Source: Azorinus chamasolen (taxonomy: Eukaryota > Mollusca > Bivalvia > Cardiida > Solecurtidae). Taken from it: a stretch of DNA of 64,000 nucleotides. Both the position numbers and the translations under genes were made by a program. The notes under the pieces are model-generated. The model ran no database searches. It worked only from the letters and a program-made list of their open reading frames with translations, and was not told the origin of the DNA. Each line of letters starts with the position of its first letter. The first letter of the stretch is position 1. The stretch is from contig OY755252.1 of assembly GCA_963576725.1 (NCBI GenBank), forward strand, positions 29,964,578 to 30,028,577, in the 5' to 3' direction. Of the stretch, positions 1 to 9,599 are shown one piece after another.

Positions 1-410
1 AAAACAGTGTACAATTAGACTGTGCCTAATATATTGAACTTTCAGACTGTCCAAACAGGTTGTAGAATTAGAATGTGCTCAACCTGTTGTACTTTTAGAC
101 TATGGCCGATATGGTGTATATTAACCCTTTCCCTCATATTTACGATTCTGTAAAAGTCACTTTGTGAAACCATTGTGATAAATAGAGCATTTGCTCCTAT
201 TCACCATTGTGATAAATAGAGCATTTGCTCCTATAGGAGCAAATGCTCTATTTATCACAATGGTTTCAAGCTAAACAATTCTAAAACTTTCCTTTTCTCT
301 AGTTAATGCTCCTTTTCGGTAGATTTATTCAAAGAGTTTGTATTTAAAAATAGCCTATGAGGGAATGGGTTAAGACTGTGTCCAGTATATTGTACAGTTA
401 ACTTCCACCT
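1..410. repeat. Degenerate ~26-bp minisatellite split by a MITE
   Basis: Units that resemble AGACTGTGCCCAATATGTTG start near 18, 45, 71 and 97, and one more lies just right of the MITE at 373. The spacing of 26-27 bp and the shared AGACTrTG start are visible by eye; the units are diverged. The TTAA-A element at 121-373 sits inside the array. Confidence 0.5.
121..373 (+). mobile_element. TTAA-A MITE (first copy, family description)
   Basis: Both ends are TTAA. The left terminus is CCCTTTCCCTCATATT (other copies CCCATTCCC) and the right terminus is TATGAGGGAATGGG, so the ends are inverted repeats next to a TTAA duplication, as in piggyBac-type elements. The core is a hairpin whose arms start AACCATTGTGATAAATAGAG and meet at GCTCCTATAGGAGC. 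In this copy part of the left arm is present twice (about 171-233). The right half carries CCTTTTCTCTAGTTAATGC and a TAGATTTATTCAAAG block that recurs in all copies. No coding capacity. Confidence 0.85.
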
Positions 411-728
411 CCACCACTTTACTATTCACAGAGGTGTTTTATATTGTTAAAATAGCATGTGGTTTCTATCTGTAGTTTCAAAACCATAAACGACTAGGGA
501 AAACGTTAAAACGCGTCTTCTCCAAAACCGTTGTGCAAGGGATTTGGTAGTCTTCTGGTGAAATTATTACAATTTCTTAAACCATGTATACTTAAATTGC
601 TCTAATACTTCAAAGATATCGTTTGAAAAAGGACCGTAGTGGTCGAAATATTAGATAAAAGCAATGTAAATGTTTCTGTATTATCTTAATTCCCTTTTTG
701 GAATAGTATCTTCATTGCAAAACCAGAG
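411..728. other. No gene or recognised repeat
   Basis: AT-rich sequence. I see no convincing coding frame, RNA gene or copy of the families found elsewhere. Confidence 0.5.
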
Positions 729-1029
729 GCCTGTTCAGGAGTGTGGGCGCTCGATGTCACTTCGAGCGCTTGGACTCTGAACGAGGGCGCCCGCCTAGTG
801 CCAGCTAGCCTACTCGCGAGGTGTATCGCTTTGACATTCGCTTGTGTTTCCAAGATGGCTACCAACAAGGTAACAGAAGCAAACAATCATAATTAACAAA
901 TTGATGCTCTAGAACCCGACCGCAGAACAAAAATGTACTTGATTTTTAGAAAGGGCGCTCGATCGCGTTCAGCAGTGATACTTGTGCTCAGACAAGCGCT
1001 CAATCAAGCGCCCGCGCTCCTGAACAGGC
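729..1029. mobile_element. Short TIR element, GC-rich ends
   Basis: The left end GCCTGTTCAGGAG (729-741) is the reverse complement of CTCCTGAACAGGC at 1017-1029, giving a 301-bp element with GCGCTCGA-rich subterminal parts. I see no clear target duplication, so the superfamily is open. The short minus-strand frame at 686-886 overlaps it and is not a gene. Confidence 0.6.
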
Positions 1030-1172
1030 GTCAGGTAGATATGCAAAAGAAATAGTCAAAAGGGGCGGGGCTAAATCTCATTACAACTACTATAGCCTTC
1101 ATATCTTCATTTTTCGGCGACGATTGTGACTACTTCATCTAGGTCTAGTGCTACAATTCGCAGGTTAGCGAT

Positions 1173-1395
1173 ATTGGGTCATTTACTCCGTGGACATTTA
1201 ATCTGCGAAATAATGATATCGTGATTATCAGTTAGCTGAGTTTGTATAATGGCATATTGACACATACATGTTTGGCCATTGTGAAAACTAACATAAGATC
1301 CATATAATTCCACAAGCAAGCAGAGCCGTCTACAGGGCCGTCTGATCTGGTTCGTCTCTGTTTGCAAATTCGTAAAAAGGTGTTCCTATGAAAAG
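1173..1395 (-). mobile_element. TTAA-B1 MITE, degenerate
   Basis: Reads TTTACTCCGTGGACATTT, then the B1 body (TTTGGCCATTGTGAAAACT) and a decayed B hairpin ending CTCTGTTTGCAAA, then AAAGGTGTTCCTATG. TTAA ends are lost. Confidence 0.65.
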
Positions 1396-1400
1396 TATTA

Positions 1401-1760
1401 CAGTGCTCCCTCTCTACAACGACACCCTTTGGGATACGAATAGTGTATGTGTTGTTCAGAGGGAGTTGCTATAGGGAGGGAACATCAAACATAATTAGCT
1501 TGTTTGCTGATCCCCAGATAAGGTGTATTTCAAGAACTAAAACCGTTATGCCTCTATCAACCCTATGTTGTGACCACTCTTTAGAATCGTCACAAAGTGA
1601 CGATTCTAAAGAATGGTCACAACATAGGGTTTGATGGAGGCATACAGAAAAAAGATTGAAAAAGGTTGTTTCTGGAGCCTTGTTGTTTCGGAAACAGTGA
1701 CATGCGTTGTTGCAAGGAGGGAATCGTTATTGAGAGGGTCGTTGTAGGGAGGGAGCACTG
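1401..1760. mobile_element. Tc1/mariner-like TIR element with an F-type hairpin inside
   Basis: The ends are CAGTGCTCCCTCTCTACAAC and its inverse GTTGTAGGGAGGGAGCACTG, each flanked by TA (1399-1400, 1761-1762), as expected for Tc1/mariner-type insertion. The centre at about 1550-1641 is a near-perfect hairpin built from the same sequence as the family F core: CCCTATGTTGTGACCACTC, a turn at CACAAAGTG, and the return arm. A CCCAGATAAGGTG stretch at 1514 also looks like an F terminus. Confidence 0.7.
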
Positions 1761-1762
1761 TA

Positions 1763-1855
1763 CTTCGTTTAAGCCCTTTGCAGACAAAGATGGTCCAGAT
1801 TAGACCTGTATGGGGCTGTCTGATCAAGGTTTTCTGTTTGCATGTGGAATTATAT
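1763..1855. mobile_element. TTAA-B hairpin remnant
   Basis: GCAGACAAAGATGGTCCAGA and GTCTGATCAAGGTTTTCTG are decayed arms of the B hairpin. The termini are missing. Confidence 0.5.
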
Positions 1856-1856
1856 A

Positions 1857-2011
1857 CAGTATAGCCTGTCTTAAGCGACCATTCATTTATTGAACATATG
1901 AGTCTTAAAAAGCAGGTGGTTTCTTAATGCAGGGCAAAAGTAATTAAAGGAGCTTTTGATCTGCAATTATCTACTATCTGCCCTGGATGGCGCTTAAGAC
2001 GGGTACTACTG
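1857..2011. mobile_element. TA-E element, short
   Basis: TA flanks with CAGTATAGCCTGTCTTAAGC on the left and GCTTAAGACGGGTACTACTG on the right. The inner part holds a decayed GCAGGTGGT...TTAATGCAGGG hairpin of the E type. Confidence 0.65.
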
Positions 2012-2201
2012 TATATCCGATTTTAGAGTTTCTGTGATTACAACATTCCCATGTTTATACTGCCACTGTATAACTACAGAAAATTAATATTCCAACAGGC
2101 ATTATTTTGTACATGAATATTCATCAGATTTTCATATTCATATTCATTTCATAGTCCTTTATGTACCAAATATCCATTAGGGGAAGGGTATGAACCACAT
2201 A
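2012..2201. other. Spacer with no gene
   Basis: AT-rich. It contains short ATTCAT repeats and nothing that I can assign. Confidence 0.4.
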
Positions 2202-2405
2202 CAGTAAGCCCCCTCTAATCCGGAAGTTAAATGTAGTATAAATATCGGTCCTTGAGACAGGTAGCAGCTTAATGCAGGGTGAAATCTATCCAGAACGTTC
2301 CACTAGGAGATATCTGCTTGACCTTCACCCTGCATTAAGCAGCCACCTGCCTAGAAGTATCTTAATTCTTATTCACTAGAATTCCGGTTAAAAGGGGGTT
2401 TACTG
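2202..2405. mobile_element. TA-E MITE (family description)
   Basis: TA target duplication (2200-2201, 2406-2407). Termini are CAGTAAGCCCCCTCTAATCC and AAAGGGGGTTTACTG with short internal drift. The core hairpin arms read CAGGTaGCaGCTTAATGCAGG and CCTGCATTAAGCAGCCACCTG. Tc1/mariner or pogo-type ends; non-coding. Confidence 0.75.
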
Positions 2406-2529
2406 TAAACGTTTAGCATTTACGTTTGGTCTACTAAACTTCAAATGCTTCCTTACCTATTCTAGTCATAGTAATATTTTTAACAATTGTGTTTGGAATG
2501 TCATTGTTATCGGTATGTTACTGTAATCT

Positions 2530-2800
2530 TAAGTTCTCAACCATATTTCATATACCGGATCTCTTAATCGGAATTTTAGTAAAAGTACCTGTAAGAGTCG
2601 TGCAGGAAACACCGCATACAAAATACACAACCGCACAAACAGCACCATGACAACAAACAGCAAATGAACATGTATATAAAGGACACAAAGAGACGCACAA
2701 AGACAAAACCAGCACACAGTAGGGGGAAGATGGAAGTACCGCCTTGGAAAGGTCACTGGGGGAGGGGTTAAACCGGTTTTGGGGCGCCCAATCCCACACT
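2530..2800 (-). repeat. Dispersed repeat H
   Basis: On the minus strand this matches the blocks at 10640-10830 and 13160-13370: a GT-rich stretch with TTTGTGTGTCTCTTTGTGTC and a later TGTGTTTTGTATG. Translations of the three copies look alike only because the DNA is repeated. Class unknown; possibly the 3' part of a retroelement. Confidence 0.55.
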
Positions 2801-3109
2801 TATTCCATCCCCACCCTAAAAGACAGAGTAAATAAACGTATTCCCTCTCCGACTAATCTACAACAACCGCGATGGCAAATACAGTGGTAAAGTAAAAGTA
2901 AAACGAAAACATATTTAAGTGAAACAATTGTATCCACCTATCGCTACTGTACTCAATGATTGAGCTGCAAACAGTGTAACTGTAGAAAAGTAACTAAAGG
3001 GTACGGCAAAAACGAGATCATCCTTCCATTTCCGGATTTAAGAGGTCGCATTCATAGAGTGCTAAACCTTTCTTGTCGTCGTACATGCAAAAGGACAAAT
3101 TTAGATCTT
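2801..3109. other. No gene seen
   Basis: Unassigned. The short frame starting at 2960 runs into a hairpin remnant and has no coding character. Confidence 0.4.
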
Positions 3110-3232
3110 TTTAAAGCAGGTGGCTGCTTAATGCTGGTTGACAGTCATGCAGAAATCTCTTACGGAAGCTTTCAGCACGACTTTCATCCTACATTAAGTT
3201 ACCACCTGTTTTACAGACTGGCATCGATATTA
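3110..3232. mobile_element. TA-E hairpin remnant
   Basis: Arms GCAGGTGGCTGCTTAATGC and its partner ATTAAGTTACCACCTG, with the AAGCTTTCAGCA segment between them. TIRs are not recognisable. Confidence 0.6.
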
Positions 3233-3313
3233 AGTTGAACGTCCTGTTTAGATGGGTTCTACTGTTGATATGGGTTCTACTGTAGTGTCCATTAACATTT
3301 TACCTTATACGTA

Positions 3314-3518
3314 CAGTAAAACCCCTCTAATGCGACCACTTAATGAACAAACATGGCTGTCTTCATAAGCAGGTGGTTGCTTAATGCAGGACGATAGTTA
3401 TGCAGAAAGCTCCTATAGGAGCTTTCTGCATAACTTTCGTCCTGCATTAAGCTACCACCTGCCTTTGCCACTGTGAATGATGTCCCCTTTTCGTGGTCGC
3501 ATTAGAGGGGTTTTACTC
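3314..3518. mobile_element. TA-E MITE, well preserved
   Basis: TA flanks; left CAGTAAAACCCCTCTAATGC and right GCATTAGAGGGGTTTTACT, the last G mutated to C. The hairpin at about 3370-3465 is nearly perfect and turns at AGCTCCTATAGGAGCT. Confidence 0.85.
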
Positions 3519-3539
3519 TACGTGTGTTAACACCTAGAT

Positions 3540-3770
3540 AAAAACAGAGTAGACCCATATTAGACGGCGTCTATATGAGCGGTCAAATCAGGGTCTTCTC
3601 TGTTTGCTTCTGAAGTAATGATTTATATGTTCAGTTTGCTGCCATGATACAGTCATTCCTCTGTCCATAATGTCGTTTTAAAAACGCCTTTGCAAATAGA
3701 GAAGACTTTGCTCAGATGACTCATGTAGGAACCATCTGACTAGGTTCTGTGATGTTTGTTCATACAGAGA
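3540..3770. mobile_element. Two TTAA-B hairpin remnants
   Basis: First hairpin at about 3541-3607 (AACAGAGTAGACCCATATTA ... GTCTTCTCTGTTTGC) and a second at about 3686-3762 (GCAAATAGAGAAGACTTTGC). Ends and much of the bodies are lost. Confidence 0.6.
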
Positions 3771-3960
3771 AACACGGGCGCAATGTCCTACTCTTTTCAT
3801 CGACGAAGTTTCACTGATTCATTTATATGCTCATTTTGGAAGTAGTCAAAACTGCTTCATTTTTGAGCAGACAATTCTATTCAACGTTGTAAGGGTTAAT
3901 ATTAATGGAATAAAACATGTATATCTATTTCTAGTGGTTCTACAGCCAATTGTTGTGATA
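3771..3960. other. No gene or recognised repeat
   Basis: Nothing that I can support. Confidence 0.4.
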
Positions 3961-3964
3961 CTAT

Positions 3965-4240
3965 CAGTGGCTTAGCTAGCGGTACGCACTTACGCATGTG
4001 CGTAACAGCAATCTGAAAAGAGAAAACAAAATGGATCAAAATTCGATGTCTAGGCTTGGGGACTTTCTTAAACGTTCTGTCTTGTCATGTAAGCGTTAAC
4101 CCATTCCCTCATATTGGCGCATTTAGGCCCCTCCGAAGAGTAACTTTTTGAAATCATTGTGATAGACAGAGCATTTGCTCCTACAGGAGCAAATGCTCTA
4201 TTTATCACAATGGTTTCAAAACTACACAATTATAAATTTC
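3965..4240 (+). repeat. Composite block, copy 1
   Basis: TAGCTAGCGGTACGCACTTA, then a CGTTCTGTCTTGTCATGTAA segment, then the left half and hairpin of a TTAA-A element from 4099. The same order recurs at 5045-5375, so the block was amplified as a unit. In both copies the right half of the A element is replaced by GC-rich GAGCATGCCCCCGG sequence. Confidence 0.75.
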
Positions 4241-4612
4241 CCCTGGGTTGCATGCCCCTGGACCCTTATAGCCACAATGTGTACATTACGTTTCCCGGGG
4301 GAGCATGCCTCCGGGCTCCTATAGCCACGGTGCGTACATTCCATTTCCGGGGAGCATGCCCCCGGATCCCTATACTGTAGCCACGGTGCGTACATTACAT
4401 TTCCCGGGGAGCATGCCCCCGGACCCCTATAGCCACGGTGCATACATTACATTTCCCGGGGAGCATGCCCCCGGATCCCTATAGCCACGGTGCGTACATT
4501 ACATTTTCCGGGGAGCATGCCCCCGGATCCCTATAGCCACATTGTGTACATTACATTTCCCGAGGGAGCATGCCCTCGGGTCCCTATAGCTATGGTACGT
4601 AGCATTACATAT
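4230..4612 (+). repeat. GC-rich ~58-bp minisatellite with palindromic core
   Basis: Six to seven units. Each holds GGGGAGCATGCCCCCGG, then CCTATAGCCACGGTGCGTAC and ATTACATTTC. The core around GCATGC is almost self-complementary, so each unit can fold. Translations of the array (both strands) are repeat artefacts. One diverged unit lies at 5337-5390. Confidence 0.85.
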
Positions 4613-4689
4613 GGATTCCGCTACGCTACGCTCCTGACTATTACCTTATAATGTTTTACTTAACCAATTCCTTTTCAAAACTGCAACGA

Positions 4690-4775
4690 GAATTTCAATC
4701 AGTTTGCATCCAGATGAGACAAGTAATTCGGTATAGGCCCTATCATCAGGATCCAAACTGTTTGAAATTATGACA
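4690..4775. mobile_element. TTAA-I hairpin
   Basis: Arms CAGTTTGCATCCAGATGAG and CATCAGGATCCAAACTG. Part of a decayed I element. Confidence 0.6.
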
Positions 4776-4857
4776 CTATGACTGAAACGAAATTGAATGA
4801 AAATTTATTACAACAAACCTCCTCTAAACTGAACGTTTTTTTTAAAAAGAATGATTT

Positions 4858-4966
4858 AGATTTTTAAGTCAGATGGCTGACTGATGCAGGGTGAATCGTA
4901 TGCAAAAAGCTCGTTTGGGAGCTTTCTGTGTGACTCTCATCCTGCATTTAGCTGCCACGTTACAAA
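4858..4966. mobile_element. TA-E hairpin remnant
   Basis: GATGCAGGGTGAATCGTATGC pairs with the ACTCTCATCCTGCATTTAGC arm around GCTCGTTTGGGAGC. TIRs decayed (TAAACTGAACG on the left). Confidence 0.6.
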
Positions 4967-5044
4967 TTTGAAGTTTTATGGGAGATTTTACGTTTGCGGA
5001 TGAAAATTGAAAGTTTCAAAAGAAAAGAAATCGCTATCGACTGC

Positions 5045-5390
5045 AATCAGGGGCATAGCTAGCAATACGCACTTACGCACGTGCGTAACGAAACTGTGAA
5101 AGGTGAAAACATTATTATGGCAAACTGGAACAAAACGGAAAGGCTACGGGGAGTAGACATTGATATACGTTCTGTCTTGTCATGTAAACGTTAACCCATT
5201 CTTTCATATAGACGCCTTTTGACGCCTCTGTAAATGTCACCTTTTAAAACCATTGTGATAAATAGAGCATTTGCCCCTATAGGAGCAAATGCTCTATTTA
5301 TCACAATGGTTTTAAAACTACAAATTCTAAATGTTCCAGTCGGAGCATGCCCCCGGACTCAGGCTATAGTCACGGTGTATAGATTATATT
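5045..5390 (+). repeat. Composite block, copy 2
   Basis: Repeats the order of 3965-4240: TAGCTAGCAATACGCACTTA, CGTTCTGTCTTGTCATGTAA, then a TTAA-A left half with an intact hairpin at about 5247-5311, then one GAGCATGCCCCCGG unit. Confidence 0.75.
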
Positions 5391-5620
5391 TGGAATCCTA
5401 CCAAGTTCAAATACGGTAAAACAGGTGTTCAATATTAAGATAATATATACACGTACATGTATGTTCTGTTCAAGATAAAATGTGTTAAAAGAAGTTCAAA
5501 ATGTGTTCCATCGGTTTTTGTATTTGTTATCAACAAGAAAACCAGTAATCTCTGAGGGAAAATGATAGATCGGCAAAGTTGTCAGAATGGCCTTTTAAGA
5601 TTACTCGACTGTCGTCCATA
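5391..5620. other. No gene seen
   Basis: AT-rich spacer without recognised features. Confidence 0.4.
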
Positions 5621-5622
5621 GT

Positions 5623-5755
5623 TGGTTAACTCTTTTGCTGCCAATGTCGCATATGTGATTACCTATGCAAACAGTTTGAATCCAGATGAGACGGCGAGTA
5701 ACTCGGCGACTCATCAGGATCCAAACTGTTTGTTACTGTGACTATGGTTTTTGAA
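5623..5755 (+). mobile_element. TTAA-I MITE (family description)
   Basis: Left end TTAACTCTTTTGCTGCCAAT. The hairpin at 5668-5735 has arms GCAAACAGTTTGAATCCAG and GGATCCAAACTGTTTG and turns at GGCGAGTAACTCGGCG. The right terminus is unclear; other copies end TTGGCAGAGAAAGAG. Confidence 0.65.
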
Positions 5756-5960
5756 ATTAAAATAAAGAAATGTAAAAAATGAAAATTGCGGCAGGCGGCA
5801 AAGGTTGCAGACGACAAAATTTAGCAGCGAAAGTATTAAACAAATTGATCACAGTGACATATCTGTCGCGTTCGAATGTGTACATAGGCCTACATAAGAT
5901 GCGTTTAGTTTGGTGTAGAAATGATATTACTAGTAAATGCATACCTGTATCTATCATACT

Positions 5961-6200
5961 GTTAACCCTTTATTTCATGAATATTTATGTAAAAATGACA
6001 TCATGAATATTAATTAGCTTAATTGCAATAATAGCAGATTTACACAGGATTTGTTGACCATGACAGAAACTGCAGCATCATATCTACATCATAGCATAAG
6101 CGAGAGATCAGACCCTGATCCAGGAGCCGTCTCATCTGGGTCTGCTCTGTTGGCAAAGGCGTAGAAAGGTGTGTGTATGGAGGAAATTGCACAACGTTAA
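5961..6200 (-). mobile_element. TTAA-B1 MITE
   Basis: Starts TTAACCCTTTATTTCATGAA and carries the B1 body (ATGACATCATGAATATTAAT, CCATGACAGAAACTG) and a partly deleted hairpin. A TTAA at 6197-6200 may be the right end. Confidence 0.7.
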
Positions 6201-6284
6201 TTGATCGAAACACCATTCTTAAATAAAAAGTTACTACATGAATTTTAATGTAAGAAAAGAATGACTTCATGAATATTAATAAGC

Positions 6285-6535
6285 AATCTTTTCCCTTTCC
6301 TCCATGAGTATTAATGTAAGAAAAAATGACATCATGAATATTAATGACAGTCATTTTTATAATGACACGTGGACACAAAAAGTTTTGGCCATGGCAGAAA
6401 CTGTATAATTATATCAATATTATTTCATAAGCAACCAGAGCAGAACCTGTTCAGACGGCTCCTATGGGAGCCGTCTGATCTGGGTCTACTCTGTTTGCAG
6501 ATGCGTAGAAAGGCGTATTTATGTAGTACATGGTT
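6285..6535 (-). mobile_element. TTAA-B1 MITE (family description)
   Basis: Order on this strand: CCCTTTCCTCCATGAGTATT, GACATCATGAATATTAATG, TTTTGGCCATGGCAGAAACT, then the hairpin with arms GCAACCAGAGCAGAACCTG and GATCTGGGTCTACTCTG, apex GGCTCCTATGGGAGCC, then GCGTAGAAAGGCGTATTTAT. The hairpin is close to one terminus and about 150 bp from the other, which is constant in the family. Confidence 0.8.
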
Positions 6536-6710
6536 ATTTGTCATGTGAATATTTGGCAATGCCATAAAGTTCAGAATCTAATATATATTATTCCATAAGC
6601 ATATAAATCAGACTGTGATCAGACGACTCCTACAGGGGCCGTCTTATGCGGGTCTACTTTGTTTGTAAAGTCGTAAAATGTGTGTTATTGCATCAAAGGG
6701 TTAAGACTTT
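6536..6710 (-). mobile_element. TTAA-B1 MITE, left part missing
   Basis: Starts within the body (TTTGGCAATGCCATAAAG), contains the hairpin with ACGACTCCTACAGGGGCCGT at the apex, and ends ATCAAAGGGTTAA. Confidence 0.7.
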
Positions 6711-6754
6711 TTTTACTATTGAATATTCAGGAACGTTAACGTGTCTTATTTGGC

Positions 6755-7005
6755 TCTTTACTTGGTGCATACTCATGTAAGATATAATGACATCATGAAT
6801 ATTAATTAGATTATTTTTTTTATTATAGCATGGACACATGAATGTTTGACCATGGCAGAAACTGTAGGATCATATCTATATTAAATCATAAGCAAACAGA
6901 GCAGATCCTGACCAGACGGTTCCTACAGGAGTCGTCTGATCTGGGTATTCTCTCTTTGTAAAGGGGTGAAAATGCGTATTTATGAAGTAAATGGTTTATT
7001 AATCA
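6755..7005 (-). mobile_element. TTAA-B1 MITE
   Basis: CTTTACTTGGTGCATACTC start, body AATGACATCATGAATATTAA, hairpin at about 6894-6961, end GTATTTATGAAGTAAATGG. TTAA flanks decayed. Confidence 0.75.
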
Positions 7006-7189
7006 GCTGCATTTGTATCATGGCACTATGACCTAGAATAATACTGTTCTGTTTCTGTAGTGTTTACCATGGTCAAAACTGCCAGCATTCATATGCCATT
7101 ATACAACACTATCTAGTTTATATTCATGGTGTTATTGTCCTTACTTGCGTATTGCATGAGGTAAATGGTTTAGAACAATTGATTGCTTA

Positions 7190-7415
7190 ACTTTTCCTCC
7201 ATGAATATTTAATTTAAGCATATTCATGGACTTAAGCGTACACATTTCCAATAACGTTTTGCTTGCGAAAGAATCTTAAAAATCCGATCTATATTATTCC
7301 ATTAGCAAACAGAACAGAACCTGATCAGGCGTCTCCTATATGAGCTGCCTGATCTGGATATACTCTATTTTAAAATATGTTAAAAAAACATGTATATGAG
7401 GGAAAGGGTTAAACT
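7190..7415 (-). mobile_element. TTAA-B MITE, degenerate
   Basis: TTTTCCTCCATGAATATTTA start, hairpin with AGCAAACAGAACAGAACCTG, end TATATGAGGGAAAGGGTTAA. B1-like left side and B2-like right side, so either a chimera or heavy decay. Confidence 0.6.
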
Positions 7416-7595
7416 GGTTGATAAAGCTGCGCATTTCAGAATGTTTTACATTGTCTAATTGGTACATGTAAAACACTATTTATTTATATCTTAAATACCA
7501 GCTATTTCTCTGTCAAATATTGTCGTCTGCCAAAGTTGTTGTCTGCTACAAATTCCGTTTGTTTAATTTTCTCCCTTTTCTTTAAAAAACATTAC

Positions 7596-7705
7596 CACAG
7601 TAACAAACAGTTTGACTCCTGTTATTCTATATCTCATCTCGGTCCAAACTGTTTGCATAGGTAATTATAAATGTGCTATTGGCAGAGAAAGAGATAATGA
7701 AAGTG
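7596..7705 (-). mobile_element. TTAA-I remnant
   Basis: AAACAGTTTGACTCC ... CGGTCCAAACTGTTTGC, then GGTAATTATAAATGTGCTAT and TTGGCAGAGAAAGAGATAA. Confidence 0.55.
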
Positions 7706-7784
7706 GCAATTGTTTAGGTTGGGAAAACGCTGACCAAAATGTTCTTCTCAACGACATTTCATCTAATAGATCTAATTAATCTGT

Positions 7785-8032
7785 TTAACCCTTTCCCTGT
7801 TCTGTATTTAGGCCAAATTTAAATTCCTACTGAATATTCATTAACAAAACTGGTATAATGAAATATGGAAGATGTTACATTATAGACAATTGAAAGCAAA
7901 GAAACAGATCTATCAAATTCCGTACGCAAACAAAGAATACCCTGATCAGACGGCTCCTCTAGGAGCCGTCTGATCTGGGTCTTTTCTGTTTGAAAACGCG
8001 TGAAAACACGTTTATATGAGGGAAAGGGTTAA
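7785..8032 (-). mobile_element. TTAA-B2 MITE (family description)
   Basis: TTAA at both ends. Order on this strand: CCCTTTCCCTGTTCTGTATT, TACTGAATATTCATTAACAA, GAAATATGGAAGATG, AAGAAACAGATCTATCAAAT, hairpin (apex GGCTCCTCTAGGAGCC), ACGCGTGAAAACACGTTTAT, ATGAGGGAAAGGG. It shares the hairpin with B1 but has a different long arm and outer ends. 248 bp. Confidence 0.9.
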
Positions 8033-8139
8033 TAATTTCATTCAACGCGTTCTGCTTATTTGTTTATTTCAGTCTGCATTTCGAAATATACCATATCTAA
8101 CCATTTAACCGACAACTATTCACAGGGCATACAATTGAT

Positions 8140-8215
8140 TACCTTTGCAATCAGTTTGGATCCAGATGAGACGTCGAGTATCTTGGTATCTAATCATGAT
8201 CCAAATTGTTTAACA
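8140..8215. mobile_element. TTAA-I hairpin
   Basis: ACCTTTGCAATCAGTTTGGA ... CATGATCCAAATTGTTT, with several mismatches in the apex. Confidence 0.55.
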
Positions 8216-8332
8216 CACGTTTAAGAGGAGAAATTGAAAGTCTACTAAGGCAGACAGTGTTTGCAGACGAACATCATTTGGCCAAACAATGTTAACAGAT
8301 GACAAATGGAGTAAATTGAACTACAACTTAGT

Positions 8333-8566
8333 TTAATCATTTCCACTATAAATGCGCCTTTCTACGCTCCTGTAAAAATCACATGAAGAAACCATTGTGA
8401 TAAATAAAGCATTTGCTCCTATAGGAGCAAATGCTCTATTTATCACAATGGTTTCAAACTACTACGTGTAATTCTAAAATATTCCATTTCTCTAGTTAAT
8501 GCTCCTTTTAGGTAGATTTATTCAAAGTGGTTGGATCTAGAAATAGCCTATGAGGGAATGGGTTAA
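8333..8566 (+). mobile_element. TTAA-A MITE, intact
   Basis: TTAA at both ends; left ACGCTCC-containing arm, hairpin at about 8391-8455 turning at GCTCCTATAGGAGC, right end TATGAGGGAATGGG. 234 bp. Confidence 0.9.
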
Positions 8567-8700
8567 AGTTTATCAAGGTTGACCTTTACCCCTATTGTAA
8601 AACCATCATGTTTGCTTAATTTTGGACCTGGTGCACATTTGGCTACTTCCAAGTCCATCAAGTGATTGAGACAATATTGGCTGAGTGTCAATTGTCAATC

Positions 8701-9000
8701 ATGTTGGGACGCCCGTATACAGTTAAGCAGCCCGTACATCATCAATCTTGTTGAGACGTCCGTAGTTAAGCAGCCCGTTTTATCAATCTTGTTGAGACGC
8801 CCGTAGTTAAGCAGCCCGTTTTATCAATCTTGTTGAGACGCCCGTAGTTAAGCAGCCCGTTTTATCAATCTTGTTTAGACGCCCGTAGTTAAGCAGCCCG
8901 TTTTATCAATCTTGTTGAGACGCCCGTAGTTAAGCAGCCCGTTTTATCAATCTTGTTGAGACGCCCGTAGTTAAGCAGCTCGTACATCATCAATCTTGTT
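8701..9000 (+). repeat. 41-bp minisatellite, seven units
   Basis: GTTAAGCAGCCCGT begins units at 8722, 8765, 8806, 8847, 8888, 8929 and 8970; the rest of each unit is ATCAATCTTGTTGAGACGCC. Inner units are nearly identical, outer ones diverged, as in arrays that expand from the middle. Confidence 0.95.
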
Positions 9001-9599
9001 GTCAATGATATTACTGAAGAACATACATTTTGCCACCAACTGCACAATAACGTTGCTCCATATTGTCTTCATTTTGGCAGTATATGTTGGTCACTGCATG
9101 CGCATTTGGAAACAATATTGATGAGCCATCAAAATATATCTGCTAAATTCGTCAATATGACCAATGGTGTATTACTGATAATAATATGGATACTGTATGG
9201 GGCGCTTTACCTCGCATCTTACCTTGGTCCAAGCTGTTTACAAATGCCAATCAGGTCGCGGTTAGTGAAAGAATGGTTGACACGGAAGATGCGCATAATA
9301 AAATCAATGAACAACAATGAATGAATGAATATAAATGATATACAAAATTATGTATTTTCATGTCCTCTAAATTAGTATGACATATTGGAGTCGTATATCT
9401 GGGTTATTAAAAATAATTTGTACGGTTATTCCTCTGAATGTGGGAAAGAATGCACTGGCAAACAGTGTAAACAGTAATCAGATTAATATTGAGACCAACA
9501 CCTCCGGTCAGTTCACAATATCACCAGATTGCCATGAGATATATCGCTGCTTTCCATACTACGTGGTCGTCAGAAAACAACATGACCCGAACCTTCTCC
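9001..9599. other. No gene supported
   Basis: A 72-codon frame at 9106-9324 has a hydrophobic stretch but no family likeness, and its 3' part includes a TTAA-I-like GGTCCAAGCTGTTTACAAA. A short GAAT repeat is at 9315-9330. Confidence 0.4.

Noticed and set aside
4159..4443. Pro/Gly/His-rich frames on both strands
   Set aside because: They are translations of the GC-rich minisatellite.
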